Shown here: positions 1 to 11,812 of the stretch, one piece after another | Position numbering within the stretch: the first letter of the stretch is position 1 | Layout of the letters: every line of letters begins with the position of its first letter | NCBI GenBank assembly: GCA_958510825.1 | Contig: OY294044.1 | Location: 45,224,626-45,288,625, forward strand | Source of the DNA: Brachypterus glaber | Taxonomy: Eukaryota; Arthropoda; Insecta; Coleoptera; Kateretidae | Direction: 5' to 3' | Length of the DNA stretch: 64,000 nucleotides | The notes under the pieces: generated by a model | The model's input: only the letters and a program-made list of their open reading frames with translations | Told to the model about the DNA's origin: nothing | Databases searched by the model: none | Made by a program: the position numbers and the translations under genes

Positions 1-355
1 CACCAATCGGCCATTTCGTCAAGCTGTAACTGAAGGGCTTTACTAACTATTTTGAGATCTCTCGATCTGGCGGTGAAAGATGTGTCATCGGCGTACTGTC
101 CATTCTCAACGTTGGGGGTGGTTGGCATGTCGGAGAAGAATATCAGAAAGACTAAGGGCGCGAGGACTGACCCTTGAGCTACCCCCGCTAATATGGGGGG
201 GGAGGTTGAATAAGTCAATAAAATCTTCTTTGGCTCCCATTTAATGCTATTTTTTACAACAAAAAAATACCTTTTCAAATAACGGAGATATAACTTGTCA
301 AGAACCTGGTTGGTGGGACTTCCGGTATCGTGAACGGATGGACCGTTTTGAAAAA
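1..355 (-). pseudogene. LINE reverse transcriptase fragment, cut by window edge
   Basis: Reading the minus strand gives one frame with no stop over about 110 codons, running off the left edge. It contains the two classic RT blocks: an AGVAQGSVLAPLVFLIFF stretch (about 191-140), which matches the G-V-P-Q-G-S-x-L-x-P block of non-LTR retrotransposons with P replaced by A, and QYADDTSF (about 90-65), which holds the Y-A-D-D catalytic motif. This is the palm of a jockey/CR1-type LINE RT, the enzyme that copies element RNA at the nicked target. The frame fades near 355 at a poly-T run, so the copy is probably truncated. No start codon lies in it. The P-to-A change suggests a non-functional copy or a divergent lineage. 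Family level is secure; clade is inferred. Confidence 0.85.
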
Positions 356-1350
356 AAAAGTTGGTGGGAGTACTTGGGTACCATAGTGGTACCACTACGC
401 CAAGTTTTGTCTTAATCTAACACATCGAGGTCAAACCAAGTATGTTAGCGTAATATATCAAAGATTTTTTTCTAAAGAACACATTTTTTTCAAAAACGGC
501 TCTAACGATTTTTAAATTTTTTTTAATTAGAGCTCATATAACAAATTCCAAAAAGAAAAAAAATGGAATCATGTCATTTAAAAGTTCTTCTAGAACACCG
601 TCTATATTTTCCTTGAACACCGTCTATATTTTCCTTGTTTTATATAGTTTGATAACTTTATATATTTAATATCTACGTAAAAAATGTTATCAAACGCTTT
701 TTGCAAGTAGTCAAGCGTAATAATGGCTGTTTTAGTTTTATTGTTTTAAACATAAACCAGGATTCCGAACAGATAGCCGTTCAATAAAATAAATAGTTGT
801 AATTCTTTTGAATGTTACCATTAAATTAGTAATCCCAGATTACAAGGGCATAAATCCAGTTAATAATCGCACTGTTAAAATGTACAGAATTTGTGGTGGA
901 ATCTGATAGGCACTGAAAAAAAGTAACAAAAAAAAAAGATTATTATTTTAAATAAATAAAATGATTTTAAATAAATAAAACAATAAAATTTATAAATCAT
1001 TTGGTTCAATTTTGATGAAATGTCATCTTCCAGGCAAATGGTATTTGGCTAGCCGAATAGCTTAAGCAATACATTTATATAATTTATTAAAAATGTATTT
1101 TTTAGGCCAGTGTTTTATTTTGATGAATTTGAAACTGGCAGACCATTTTAGCAGATGATTTTTAAAAAAGCCAAAATGGATGTTTCGGGTTCTCGATTTT
1201 CCTGTTTTTTAAATGTTAAAAAAAAACAATTTTAACCCAGAAGCAAGGAAATAACCTGACATACATAAGAGAAGTTACAGGAGTTGCAAAACAGTTGGAG
1301 TGTTACGCCCATGTTAATGGTATAGGAAAATAGCGTTATAGGGGGGGGGG
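356..1350. other. AT-rich stretch, no gene recognised
   Basis: No convincing coding frame or RNA gene. It holds a 22-bp tandem duplication at 593-637 (unit beginning GAACACCGTCTATATTTTCC) and a near-duplication of an ATTTTAAATAAATAAAA unit around 944-982. A 10-base G run ends the stretch. Confidence 0.5.
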
Positions 1351-1398
1351 GTCCAAAATGATAAAATTTGCGTTACGTAATACTTGAACGTTCCCTAA
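1351..1398 (+). repeat. Short dispersed repeat shared with 24899-24946
   Basis: About 48 bp ending TTGCGTTACGTAATACTTGA then a GTTCCCTAA end, recurring nearly unchanged at 24899-24946 inside a MITE. It is probably the edge of a dispersed DNA transposon. The family is not identified. Confidence 0.6.
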
Positions 1399-1465
1399 TT
1401 CCCCACTTCTTCAAAAAATACTTTTCTGGTATAAATACGTTGGCGATATTTTTCTTTCTTGGCTA

Positions 1466-2386
1466 GGTTCTTTGGATGAATTAAAGGAGTTTATTCAGTT
1501 TATAAATAGCCTTCATAAAGTTCACTTTATAAATAGGTGATAATAAGAAATGTATAAATTTTCTAGATTTAAATATTACAATTTCTAACAGTAAATTTAG
1601 GTTTGATATTTACAGGAAACCTAGTCAAACTGATAATTGTATTCCTGTTAATTCTTGCCACCATGGAAATCATAAACTTGCAGCCCTTAAATGTTTTATT
1701 AATAGATATCTAACTATACCTTTAAGGCTTGAGAAATTTAAGAAAGAAATTTCTATAATAAAACAACTCGCGCATAATAATGGTTTTGAACCTAATATCA
1801 TAGATAAGCTCGTTTTTAAAAAATCTTATCATCCTCTTTAAGGAAGTTGGCTTACAATGTAAGCCTAAAAGACAAACATATTAAATACTTAAAGTTAACA
1901 TACTTAGGACCGATTAGCACTTTTATTTCTCAAATTTTTGCAAAATTAATATTGTATGTACTTGTAAGTCTCTTTTTACAATAAAATCGCTTTTTTCAAA
2001 AACCAAAGATAGAGTTCAGTTGTTTAATAAAAAATGGAGTTTATCAACTTTTTTGCAACTCCTGTAACTTCTCTTATGTAGGTCAGATAGGTCGTGCTTT
2101 AAGCTCTTGTATTTCGGATCGTTTAACTTCTTTCAGACTTAGTCATAACAACAAATCTATCTTTGGTAAACATTTAAGAATGCGTAATCACGATTTTGAC
2201 ATAAATAGTAACGTTAAATTATTACATAATTGTGAAAAGGGCCTTAAAATTAACTTTTTGGAAAATGTTGGAATTCTTAGGTTGCCTTCCAACAAAGATT
2301 TAGTATCTTTGAATGTAGTAGAACCTAGTCCTGAAAATCCCCTTATTTCCTTTTCATTTTTTACTCAGTCTAATTTACTTTTCTAA
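1466..2386 (+). pseudogene. Penelope-like element remnant (RT C-terminus plus GIY-YIG endonuclease)
   Basis: Broken frames read in order as the 3' half of a Penelope-like retroelement. After a GSLDELKEFIQFINSLHKVH segment (from 1466) come NFLDLNITISNSKFRFDIYR and KPSQTD, typical of the RT thumb region of this family, then a helical stretch ending near 1840. The last block, NGVYQLFCNSCNFSYVGQIG (about 2032-2090), is the GIY-YIG nuclease signature, here G-V-Y ... Y-V-G. It runs in frame to the stop at 2386. Several stops and frame changes separate the blocks, so the copy is dead. RT makes cDNA and the GIY-YIG domain nicks the target in live relatives. The second copy at 18165-19043 has the same order, which supports the call. 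Confidence 0.85.
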
Positions 2387-2395
2387 ACTATTTTA

Positions 2396-2666
2396 ATTTT
2401 TTTTTTTTTGTTTGTTTGTTTTTAACCTCGTACTATTCTACTTAATTAAGCATCCCCTAAGTCCAGGACTTGTGTGGGCTAGTAGTAGAGGGAACCACCG
2501 GCTTTAATTGACTTTCGAACCAATATATCTAGGGAGTACGCCTTCGCCAAATTTCAATTATTAATTAACTGAAAAAGGCAATCGGCGCCAGTGAGGTTTG
2601 AACTCACGATCATTAGATCAGTGTCAGGCTATATCGATGCCATTGACCACTGAGCTAAATCTGCCA
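2396..2666 (-). mobile_element. tRNA-derived SINE, full-length copy
   Basis: Read on the minus strand it begins with a tRNA-like head (2665-2584) carrying an A-box-like TAGCTCAGTGG and a B-box-like GAGTTCAAACC, the internal promoter of RNA polymerase III. A body shared with 6066-6169, about 11885-12020 and 34094-34320 follows, and it ends in an (AAAC)n/A-rich tail (2423-2396). It lies directly after the Penelope remnant stop. SINEs encode nothing and depend on LINE enzymes. Confidence 0.85.
2584..2665 (-). ncRNA. tRNA-like head of the SINE (pol III promoter)
   Basis: 82 bp on the minus strand with A and B boxes at normal tRNA spacing and a TGGCGCC 3' end. The acceptor stem pairs poorly, so this is a SINE head, not a working tRNA gene. 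Confidence 0.7.
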
Positions 2667-2975
2667 TTACTTTCCTTTAGATGTCTGCGCGTTTTTTAAA
2701 ACAAATAATTTTATCTTATCTTTTCCCATCAAAACAGGTTAATTTGTTTTGTTCAATATTTAAATTTTAATGTACTTTGTGTGTGTGTGAAAACTTTTAT
2801 TATGAATAATTGATATGTATTTACAATTAAATGTTAAATTTTTGTGTTCTTTGGTTAACTATGGAGGTTTTGACGTATTGTAAGTACAAGTTTATTTCAT
2901 TTTTGTTTATTTATCTCACGGTTTTTTATATTTACCCCCGTTTTTCTTTCTTTTATAGTTTATATGTAACCATTT

Positions 2976-3020
2976 GCAAATGACCGAACGGTCGAAAGGC
3001 GCCATGGCGTTTTAAGAATA
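2976..3020 (+). other. Hairpin motif resembling the Penelope 3' end / hammerhead-like core
   Basis: A GACCG-AA-CGGTC stem is followed at once by GAAA and a second palindrome (GCGCCATGGCGT), then AATAAAAAC. The layout resembles CTGACGATGATAATCGAAAC followed by CGGTAAC in the right terminal repeat of the Penelope element at about 19600-19626. Penelope-like terminal repeats are known to carry hammerhead ribozymes, but the conserved CTGANGA box is degraded here. It may be the 3' end of the 1466-2386 element, displaced by the SINE. Confidence 0.3.
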
Positions 3021-3173
3021 AAAACATAATCGTTTTTATCAAAATTTTGGCTTTTGTACTCTTTAACCCTTAATTTAAAGTTATGTTTAAGAAAACTTTG
3101 TTGAGGTATTTTCCGGTTATAAGTCTGGTTAGTTATACATTTTAATTAAATTTTTATTTAATTTTGATACTAA

Positions 3174-3878
3174 CAGAGAGGTCCAAAAATCATCCCCACC
3201 CCCTCTTAACTTTTGAACCAGTTGAGATATCGACTTCAAATTTGGAACTTTTAAATAAGACAACTTAAACTATTTTTTAGCATATATTTAATAATTTCAG
3301 CTCTTAAAATGTGGGCAGTGGGCACATTTTTTTAAGTGGAAAGGGGGGTCGTGTAATACATTATTTTAAATCTTATAAAATTCTCCATTTAACCATATTT
3401 TTAAATTTAAAAAAAAAATGGATTTAAAATGGGGTTGAAAATGGGTATTAATGTCAAAATTCCATCTAATAAAATAATAATTTTTTAAAAATGCCTAATT
3501 TCATCATAAAAAAATGTTAATTATACTTTTAAACTAATTTTAGTTGACATAAATAAAAAAATTTATAAAAAAAACTTAAAAAATCGAATGTTTTAGCACA
3601 AAAAAATTGAAAAATCAAAACCTTAAAAAACATTTTTAAAAAATTTAAAAATGTTAGTTTAAATAGAGAATTTTATAAGCTTTAAAATGATGTATCACAT
3701 GACCCCCCTTTCCATTTTTTTCCATATGCCCCCTGCCCACAATTTAAGAGCTGAAAATATCAAATATATGCTAAAAGATAGTTTAAGTTGTCTTATTTAA
3801 GAGTTCTAAATTTTAAGTTGATATCTCAACTCGTTCATAAGTTAAGAGGGGTGGGTGGGTGACTTATGGACCGCTCTG
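3174..3878. mobile_element. Tc1/mariner-like MITE with long inverted repeats
   Basis: The ends are inverted copies: CAGAGAGGTCC at the left, GGACCGCTCTG at the right, with TA at both borders. The match continues inward for over 200 bp (the arms include GGGGGGTCGTGTAATACATT and its complement). No transposase is present. Related copies lie at 31340-31918 and 50648-50760. The whole transcript could fold back on itself. Confidence 0.8.
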
Positions 3879-4654
3879 TATAGTTTTATATTTAGTAACT
3901 AATTTCTTTGTTTTCCCATACTTAAGATTTTTTCTCTTATAAAAGCCGTTTTAGGGTAAATTACGAGCGTGAGAACTCAGCTTTTTTTTCACGACCACTT
4001 TGCAATCTTGATTATTGTGTTGTAGCTAATTCTTTTTACCTTTGGTAAAAAATATCTTAATTGAGTTTAATTGTATTCAAGAATGTCAGTTATCACCAAA
4101 ACAACCTAAGTACTATTACAACAAACCGGTTAAAAAATAAGCCATAAAGATAATGCTTCGCAATTCATTGTATACCGACTTTAGTAAAGTGAGTTTTTTT
4201 TGTAAAAATATTCGTTTATAGATGACCTCACAAAAATTTTACGATGACACTACTGGTTATATTTTTATGTCATGTCATATCATTCAGATAGAATATAAAC
4301 CTTTGCAATTTCTTTATAATTATTAATAAAATACGATAAATTGTATAATCTGAGGCGTTGCAACGCGTTGCCCAAATATAATGAAGAAAAGTGGCAAAAA
4401 TGTTAAACAGTAATTTAAAGCATGATTGGAAAATAACTTAGAAGTCTCTGTATGCTGTTAAATATCCACCAGAATTTATTATAACTTATTTATCACTTAT
4501 TTAGTATAAGCTTATTTATTTTATCATTAAATTATATTAATTTGTTCGGTTATATAAAATTTATGGGAGTATTTTCAAAAAAAATACGAAATTTATTTCT
4601 GACAGTCGTAAAATAAACGTTTATTATAAGTTAATTTATGTATTTACGTATATA
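3879..4654. other. AT-rich stretch, nothing recognised
   Basis: No coding frame, RNA gene or clear repeat was seen. Confidence 0.5.
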
Positions 4655-4670
4655 CGTAATAATATATCAA

Positions 4671-4740
4671 GGGCTTCATAACATAGGGGCGTATCTTCTA
4701 TATATTAACACGGTTGATACGCCCCTATGTTATGAAGTCC
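4671..4740. repeat. Hairpin with 25-bp arms
   Basis: TTCATAACATAGGGGCGTAT is mirrored by its complement across a 20-base loop, with one mismatch in 25. Weaker AT pairing extends to about 4655 and 4755. It is probably a tiny MITE. Confidence 0.8.
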
Positions 4741-4755
4741 TCGATATTATATATT

Positions 4756-5815
4756 ATATAAATTATTATATAGTAAACGTTTAATAAGCGGACATTTAAC
4801 CAAAAAATAGATATTTGTGAACAACATGTTTTATGGTTTTTAAGTAAAAAAATGCCTTTTACGTTTCATAACATTTTATACGCAAAAAAGCTAAATTCCA
4901 AGTTTTTTTCTGTTGGCCCATTTTTAAATGAACTATAGAAAAAAGTAGTTATAATTTTAATCCGTAGAATAACTTGGTTCTAAAAGGGTCAATGTCAAAA
5001 ATTTTGAACGGATGCACTAAGTCAAACATTGCCCGTTTTAGCACTTTAACAGAAATGTTTATTGAAAATACACATCGACCCTAGTCGCTTAAAATCTACA
5101 TTTATCTTACAAGCATTGATATATTAGATCGTATATACATAGATATGGCATTAATGTTGATTTGTTTTATGTAGAACATATACAAAGCCAATTGTAAACA
5201 AACCACTATAGCGGTGAGGTTGTGAGGAGGTGAAGTATAACATATTTGTTAAGAAACCACTACAGCGGTGGGTGGTGACCAGAAGCGGGAAGGTGAAATC
5301 TACCTGGATATAGCAATGAAAACAATTCGGTTTGACGTGGAGTCAAGGAGCATCTAGGAGGGGATATATGATCTAATATTGATATAGGCCTTTTTAGGTT
5401 ATATAGATCTGAAAAAATGTAGTTCGGCGGTATAACTCATAATAAGGAAATAGTGACATTGACCAAGCCACGGATTTATTTTATTAAATAAAACAAGTAT
5501 TTTATTAATACTCTCTTCTGTCCTACGAAGATTATTTGCAATTTAATTTAAATAAACAGGAATTTACGTATTTTTGTGATAAATTGTAAACTTAAATGCA
5601 ACCATTAAAATAATAAATAAATGGAATTGTAATTTAGTTTTCTCTCTTTTCTTTTTGCGAAATATTCGCAAATTGAAAAAGTTTTGCTATTAACAGATAC
5701 AGAGCATAATATTGATTAAAAATAAAACTATTTAAAACGTGAAAAAACAAAAATGCGGTTCTTTTTTCATATTCGACGTTTAAAAAGTACTGCACATTTT
5801 GTGTTATGACTAGCT
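4756..5815. other. AT-rich stretch with a degenerate direct repeat
   Basis: No gene seen. AAACCACTATAGCGGTG near 5200 recurs with one change near 5255. Confidence 0.45.
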
Positions 5816-7256
5816 CACGGTGGTTATCTGCAAATTTTAACTTTTTGTTTCCGACCCCTGATTTTTTTTTTCATAAATTGTTTAAACACACCTAAAGAAG
5901 TAATTTAGGCAAATATAAAAAAAATCGTAGAGGCCAATCGTTTTTTTTACGCTTTTTCTAATTTATTATAATATGTACATATTACGTACTTGAACTTTAG
6001 TATAAATCATTATTTACATTTTACATTTACATTTTACATTTTACATTTTACATTTTACATTTTTGTTTAACCTCGTACTATTCTATTTAATTAAGCATCC
6101 CCTAAGCCCAGGACTTGTGTGGGCTAGTAGTAGAGGGAACTACCGGCTTTAATTGACTTTCGAACCAATTATTTATATTTAAAATCACTACATTAAAAAA
6201 ATGCTTATCTGCAACGCCAAAGGGCGCATCTTCTTTTTCTGGAGCGTTATTGTTTTATGGCCGAAGTGGACCGAAAAGTAAAAATTAAATTGTTGCATAT
6301 TCGGACTTAAAATGCCATGAAACGCCGAGAAAATGTAAAAAAAAGTGGGTGTTAAAAAAATATCGTTCTGTCTGTCCTCTGACTCTACACCTTGTAAATT
6401 CTAAACGAAAGGTCCGATTAAAAAAATTATTTCACTATACGATTTAGGACCTTCGTTTGACGTTTGACGTCAAATATGGTTAACATTGGGATCAGGCAAA
6501 GGGAACAAAGGGCGCAAATACTTATATTTTTTGCGATAACTGGCTTATTATTGATCGAGGAATTATATTTTTGTGCAGATAAAAAGTGTTTTTTTTTTCT
6601 ATTATTTCAGTTATTTTTGTTGTAGATAAGAATTGTTATTTTCTGATCAATATGAAGCCAGTTCTCGCAAAAATATTTATTTTTACCCCTTTTCCCCCCT
6701 TGCTGCTCTCCAATGTTAACCATATTTAACGTCAGACAAACTTTGAAGGTCCTAAATCGTTTAGTGAAAGATTTTTTTAAATCGGACCTTTCGTTTAGAA
6801 GTTCTAAGGTTTATAGACAGAGGACAGACAGACTGATATTTTTTTAACACTTTTTTCACAATTTCTCGACGTTTTATGACATTTTAAGTCCGAATATGCA
6901 AAAAAATGTTTATGATTTTCGGTCCACTTCGCCCATAAAACAATAACGCACTAGAAAAAAATAAAAAAAGATACGCTCTTTGGCGTTGCAGATAAGCATT
7001 TTTGTAATGTAGTGATTATAAATAATGATTTTATTATTATGTGTAAAACATATACTAACGTTCAAATGCGTATACGTACATATACGTAATATGAACATAT
7101 TATAATAAATTAGAAAAAGCGTAAAAAAAAAACGATCGGCCTCTACGATTTTTTTTTTATATTTGCCTAAATTACTTCCTTCTTTAGGTGCGTTTAAACA
7201 ATTTATAAAAATATCAGGGGCCGGAAACAAAAAGTTAAAATTAAATCACGGTGGTT
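5816..7256. mobile_element. Fold-back element flanked by an 11-bp direct repeat, with a SINE nested in one arm
   Basis: Two arms of about 600 bp are inverted copies; for example TTAGGACCTTCGTTTGACG near 6444 and its diverged complement near 6735-6755. TCACGGTGGTT occurs directly at 5815-5825 and 7246-7256, immediately outside the arms, and looks like a target-site duplication. No transposase frame is present. A partial copy of one arm lies at 8500-8720. Confidence 0.75.
6014..6169 (-). mobile_element. 5'-truncated SINE with a (TGTAAAA)n tail, nested in a fold-back arm
   Basis: The SINE body (6066-6169) lacks the tRNA head and carries a heptamer tail (6014-6065) in place of the (AAAC)n tail of the 2396-2666 copy. 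ATTATTT flanks both sides. The other arm of the host fold-back has the uninterrupted site near 7010-7030, which proves insertion. Confidence 0.8.
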
Positions 7257-7270
7257 TGGTTGGTGAACAA

Positions 7271-7463
7271 TAGTTTAAAGTGTCTATTTACTTGAAAAAA
7301 GTGTTTTTTTAAATTCTAATTTTTGCATGCCCCCGGTAATGGCTACTTCCATCCGACCCGTGGTTATAACCATTGGTCGGACCAAGGTTTTAAATTTTCG
7401 GGGGTCCGCAAAAATTAGAATTTAAAAAAACTTATTTTTAAAGTAAATGGACACTTGAAACTA
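7271..7463. repeat. 193-bp hairpin with 56-bp arms
   Basis: AAATTCTAATTTTTGC at 7311-7326 pairs with its complement at 7408; pairing extends outward over TTTACTT and CACTTTAAAC-like ends. A single-arm relative lies at 7636-7690. It is probably a MITE. Confidence 0.7.
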
Positions 7464-7979
7464 TACTTTAATAACTGGTCTGCTATGTCAAATAAAAAAA
7501 AAAACCATAAATAATTTTTAAATTTTGCTTTTGTTTTTCAAAATGTTTCTTTTTCCGAAAAAAGGAATAATTAATGTTTGTTTCAAGTGACACTAAGCAA
7601 TAACAGGGTCAACATAAAATTCCGTTTATTAAGTATAGTTTTAGTTGTCTATTTTCTTGAAAAAATTATTTTAAAGTTCTATTTTTTGCAAGCTTCCGGT
7701 AAATGAATACATTGATGGGAGCTCTAGTTATAAGTTGACTGACAATTTGATCGATTATTCCTTTTTAGTTAATAATGGTGGCGCCTTCGCCAAATTTTTA
7801 AATAACATTATTAACTGAATGTGCAAGACGAAAAGGGACGGCCGCCTCTCCTCCCCCACAAGCTTTTTAGGAGCGGTTATGTGCAACTGTTCATGCCGCG
7901 TTTTGATAAACTGCGCATGCGCTGACCGTTTTTCAATATATTATTTTAAATAATAGTAGTTTTCGTAACGAGTAAGCGA
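7464..7979. other. Repeat debris, including a SINE body fragment
   Basis: CGCCTTCGCCAAATTT with a following ATTAACTGAA-like stretch (about 7788-7822) matches the 5' part of the SINE body. No gene was seen. Confidence 0.4.
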
Positions 7980-8064
7980 CTTTAGTCCTTAGTGCACGAG
8001 AATGAAGTTTTTTTGACGACGGAAGCGAAGTCAAAAAACCATTCGAGTGCACTAAGGACTTGTC
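7980..8064. repeat. Hairpin with arms about 38 bp
   Basis: AGTCCTTAGTGCACGAGAATG (7984-8004) and its near-complement (8041-8061) enclose a GACGACGGAAGCGAAGTC loop. The CCTTAGTGCAC motif resembles the GCACTAAGTCAC motif iterated at 35840-36220. Confidence 0.7.
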
Positions 8065-8499
8065 GCAAACGAGTTGCGAACAAAATTTTTTGTTCGATCT
8101 ACAGTCTAGTCTCATTAAAAATGTATATTTTAAAGAATTACCTGTGTTTAATTTTGACATTTCAAAATTTTATAAACGTCAAACGACTTTTGCAAAATGA
8201 AAGCTATGTCTACTCGTTTGGATAAATGAGTTTGCATAGCTGTCATTTCATTCAAATATGCACCATGTGCGATAGAAATATATCCTAACGTACGAAAAAA
8301 AAAAAATTAAAAACAAAAAAAAACCAAAGAGACCAAACCAACGTTAACCTAAACCAAGGCCCCTCATAAAAAAAAACACCAAACAACAAAAAACCAAAAC
8401 AAACTCCGGCACGGACAGCGGCAATTAGCCGCTTGTAGCATTTTAGATTATTATTATAACGGGTGGAAACACCATGGAAAATCGACCCAAAAATCATTT
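8065..8499. other. Unassigned, with a small hairpin
   Basis: A short hairpin built on AGCTATG/CATAGCT lies at about 8199-8254. No coding signal. Confidence 0.4.
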
Positions 8500-8720
8500 T
8501 TTTGCATTTTCGGGTTTAGAATGTCATGAAACGTCGAAAAAAAGTGAAAAAATGGGTGTTAAAAAAATTGTCTGTCTGTCTGTATGCAAACCTTATAACT
8601 TTTGAACGGAACGTCTGATTTGAAAAATTCTTTCGCGAAAGGATTCAGGACCTTTTCTATTTGCGTCAAATCAAATATGGTTAACATTATAATTTTTAGC
8701 GATATCTCACTTATTATTTA
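8500..8720 (+). repeat. Partial copy of the 5816-7256 fold-back arm
   Basis: Matches 6290-6500 in order: GTCATGAAACGTCGA, GTGGGTGTT-like, a GTCTGTCTGTCTGT run, then TCAAATATGGTTAACATT. Confidence 0.75.
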
Positions 8721-8870
8721 TAGGATTTTTTTTGCATAAATGAAAATAATTCCCTACAAAAACACATGTGATCATTTTTATCGTAGGACTATTAGTTTCC
8801 GAGATATATGCATTTTAATACATTTATATATATTTATACATTTTTAATTAGATGTCAAATTTTGACACTA

Positions 8871-9081
8871 TGGTCTGTTTTTTCAAGCAACATAGTAAAT
8901 CAAAAGTCGCACAATAATTTTTTTTACAACAGGTTTGAATAGTATATGTTTGTGTATAGAATATAGTTATGTTTTATAAAATAAACTACGCAGTATATTC
9001 GCACATCCAATATTCGAATCTGTTTTGAAAATATTCACTGTGCGATTTTTAATTTACTATCTTGCTTGAAGAAACAGACCA
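8871..9081. mobile_element. 211-bp MITE, family shared with 33308-33494
   Basis: Ends TGGTCTGTTTTTTCAAG and CTTGAAGAAACAGACCA are inverted, with TA on both sides (8869-8870 and 9082-9083). Internally nearly identical to 33308-33494. TA duplication suggests mobilisation by a Tc1/mariner-type transposase. No coding capacity. Confidence 0.9.
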
Positions 9082-9083
9082 TA

Positions 9084-10024
9084 GTAAAAATTTAGCCATA
9101 GGTAAAATAATATTTTTGATGTTTTTGAATAAATTTTTATCTGATAATGACCTCGTTAAAAAGGACAATTCTATAAAGCTAGAAAAAAAAACAAAAGGAA
9201 ATGGTCAAAAAATACAGAAAAAGTACAGAATACAAGAAAAACGAAAACAAGAAAATTGCTGACCGTTTTATTATTATTTTCGTCATTATTATAAAAGTAT
9301 GCAGTAAAAAATAATTTATTTATTTATTTATTTATTCACTTATTTAAATAGATACACAGAAAAATACCATACATGTTTTGAAATTTTTCCATACATGTGT
9401 AAAACTAACGTCAGTATTGTAATAGTATATACTGATATACTGATCTGGAAAATGTTTAATTTCCTGAGGGAAGGTTAGCAAAGTAACCCAAATTTGTACT
9501 TAAATCCGGTTTTGTCTGAAAATTTCAATAGAAATCTGGAAAAAATATTTAAGTCCAAATGTGGGTCAGTGTGTTTTGAAATGGGACGACAATTTGTCTG
9601 AGCATAGACTAAAGATCCACAAAAGCTAGAATCTGGTTTTTCATATTTTTGATGCAAGGCTTAGAAAAAATTAAATAAAAATATCCTAGTGTATATTGAT
9701 TTACTTGCCTAGTAAATTAAATCGACATAATCTAAATCCAGATTCTAGCAAGTCTCAATAAATTAGCCAACAAATCAATCAAGTGTTGCAAAGGCACTAT
9801 TCAAACGTCAAGAAATCAATCCGGGTAATTTTACGCGACATCTGCATATCAATATATCAATGGATAAATATGTTAAGCTACTGTATAAGAATACAATGGT
9901 CTACCAGGCCCTGTTAAGTGTAAAAGCCGTAAAACATGTAATTGAATGGTTTTGCAGAAAGATCAAATGCTGCTAATTAGCAATGTATTCTTATTCTTAA
10001 TTACACAGCCACACAAAAATTACA
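9084..10024. other. AT-rich stretch, no gene recognised
   Basis: A (TTTA)n tract lies near 9316-9345. TTTCCTGAGGGAA near 9460 recurs near 37297 as part of a short dispersed repeat. Confidence 0.45.
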
Positions 10025-10505
10025 TGTGCCAGAGACTAGAACAACGTATTTTTATATTTTTGGGTTCACTTAAACCGAATCTGACCTCAGTGTTGATCCC
10101 AATATTTATATACCCTTAAAAAGGGTGCGAAAATTCCTTAAATTCAGATGTTTTTAAGTGTAGAAAATGTGACCTGATAGAGCAATTCTAAGATCAGATT
10201 CGGTTTCAGCGACCCCGAAAGTATAAAAATGATTTGGTCTAGTCTCTCGCACATTATTTTTTTTTTTGGGTTTGGACTTTTAAAAAACGGTGCGAAAATT
10301 CCTTAAATTCAGATGTTTTTATGAGTAGAAAAAAATAGTGACCTGATGAAGCAATTCTGAGGTCAGATTCGGTTTCAGCAACCCCAAAAATATAAAAATA
10401 CGTTGGTCTAGTCTCTGGCACACCTGATGAAGCAATTCTGAGGTCAGATTCGGTTTCAGCAACCCCAAAAATATAAAAATACGTTGGTCTAGTCTCTGGC
10501 ACATG
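10025..10505. repeat. Minisatellite with exact 81-bp duplication and inverted copies
   Basis: A unit running from CCTGATGAAGCAATTCTGAG to GTCTCTGGCACA occurs twice in tandem without change (about 10342-10503); an older copy lies at about 10171-10252 and an inverted piece at 10025-10095. The core TCAGATTCGGTTTCAGCAAC links it to the minisatellites at 22915 and 31922. Confidence 0.8.
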
Positions 10506-11277
10506 ATTTTTTTTGTGTGGTTGTGTTAGCAATGTATTCGAATAATAAATTGGAGCGTATAAGTTAGCCATCATCATGTATAGAATTTATTAGTATAAGG
10601 AACCGGAAATCGATTGTTTTGAGATAAGAGGTTGAGAAAGCAACACGACGATATGTCATAATTATGACCCGGATGATAATTTTACATTTTCATGTACATA
10701 AATATTCTAAAATGTGTATTTGCAGGATTGGTCCGTACAATATTGCGCCATGATCTTTGCTATAATGCAAAATTAAGATTTTCCTGAATATCTTCGCCCG
10801 TTTCGATGTGTAAATGGGTTTGGCGTAATCTTTTATTAGCCCTTTAACACTTATTTATGAGGATTTATTTATAACTTTCCATGCACTCTAAATTTGTCCG
10901 TCAATCTTTCAGTAGTATTAAATGTAATAAGTAAAGGAAATTGACCATGTCAGAATGTGAATTTACAATATTTCTTAAATTAACCTCAATATTACTCGGT
11001 TTAGTAAAATCTCAGCTCTTTTCCTGTCGGTACAATAATTTAGTATTAAAATTCATGTGGTCCAAAAACCCGGCACTTTTACAGGCAGTCTCGAAAATTA
11101 CCATAATTATAGCTTACATTCTACAAAAGATAGCAGTAAAATTACCAAAATAAAAAATCACATTTTTACAACTAACAGTGAATTTACAGTACTGAATTAA
11201 ATTTACCACTTTCTTTGCTGGTAACATATGACCTACTTTATTTGCTGTGAAATTACCATATTTTTATTTACAGTGTA
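10506..11277. other. AT-rich stretch, no gene recognised
   Basis: Short degenerate repeats of an AAATTACCATA-like word occur around 11096-11262. No convincing gene. Confidence 0.4.
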
Positions 11278-11361
11278 CAGTGCAAGCGTCCCATAATATG
11301 TACAATATTATTATTTAATTCGGAATTAAAAAATCGTGTTCACGTTAGCGAGCTTGCACTG
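11278..11361. mobile_element. 84-bp Tc1/mariner-type MITE
   Basis: CAGTGCAAGC and GCTTGCACTG form the ends, with TA at both borders. It is very short and non-coding. Confidence 0.65.
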
Positions 11362-11812
11362 TATTTACTTCTTTAATAGAAAACTTGTCAAATTATGACA
11401 CAAAAAATAAATTTGTCCCCTCTGACGGAATCCTAGTCACGTCATGGCTCCCAGCAAATCCGGGCCATGGTCATAATGTATAAGTTTAGGTTAATTTGAC
11501 TTAAATTCATTGTCAAAACTAAATCCATTAGACAGTTATTTTAGGTTATGTTTAAATAAAGTTATATCGTTAAAAGAATGAACCCAAGCATATGGGGAAC
11601 CAGCCGAATAGATTAACACGTTGGCTGCCTTATTTTGGTTAAATAACTAAAACTGTAAGCTGACAGCTTACATGCATTTATTTATTTAACAATTTAACAG
11701 GACTTTTACCCTTTACCCTTTACTAAAAACATCGCCTGGAAGCAAGCAACTCTTTGCATTAGATTCCTCATAGGGCTCTCCTTCAGCGTGTGAGCAAATG
11801 TCAATAGGACAG

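Noticed and set aside
10254..10577. 107-codon frame with a repeated peptide
   Set aside because: The repeat comes from an exact 81-bp tandem DNA duplication, and both overlapping frames stay open across it. No start context or family.
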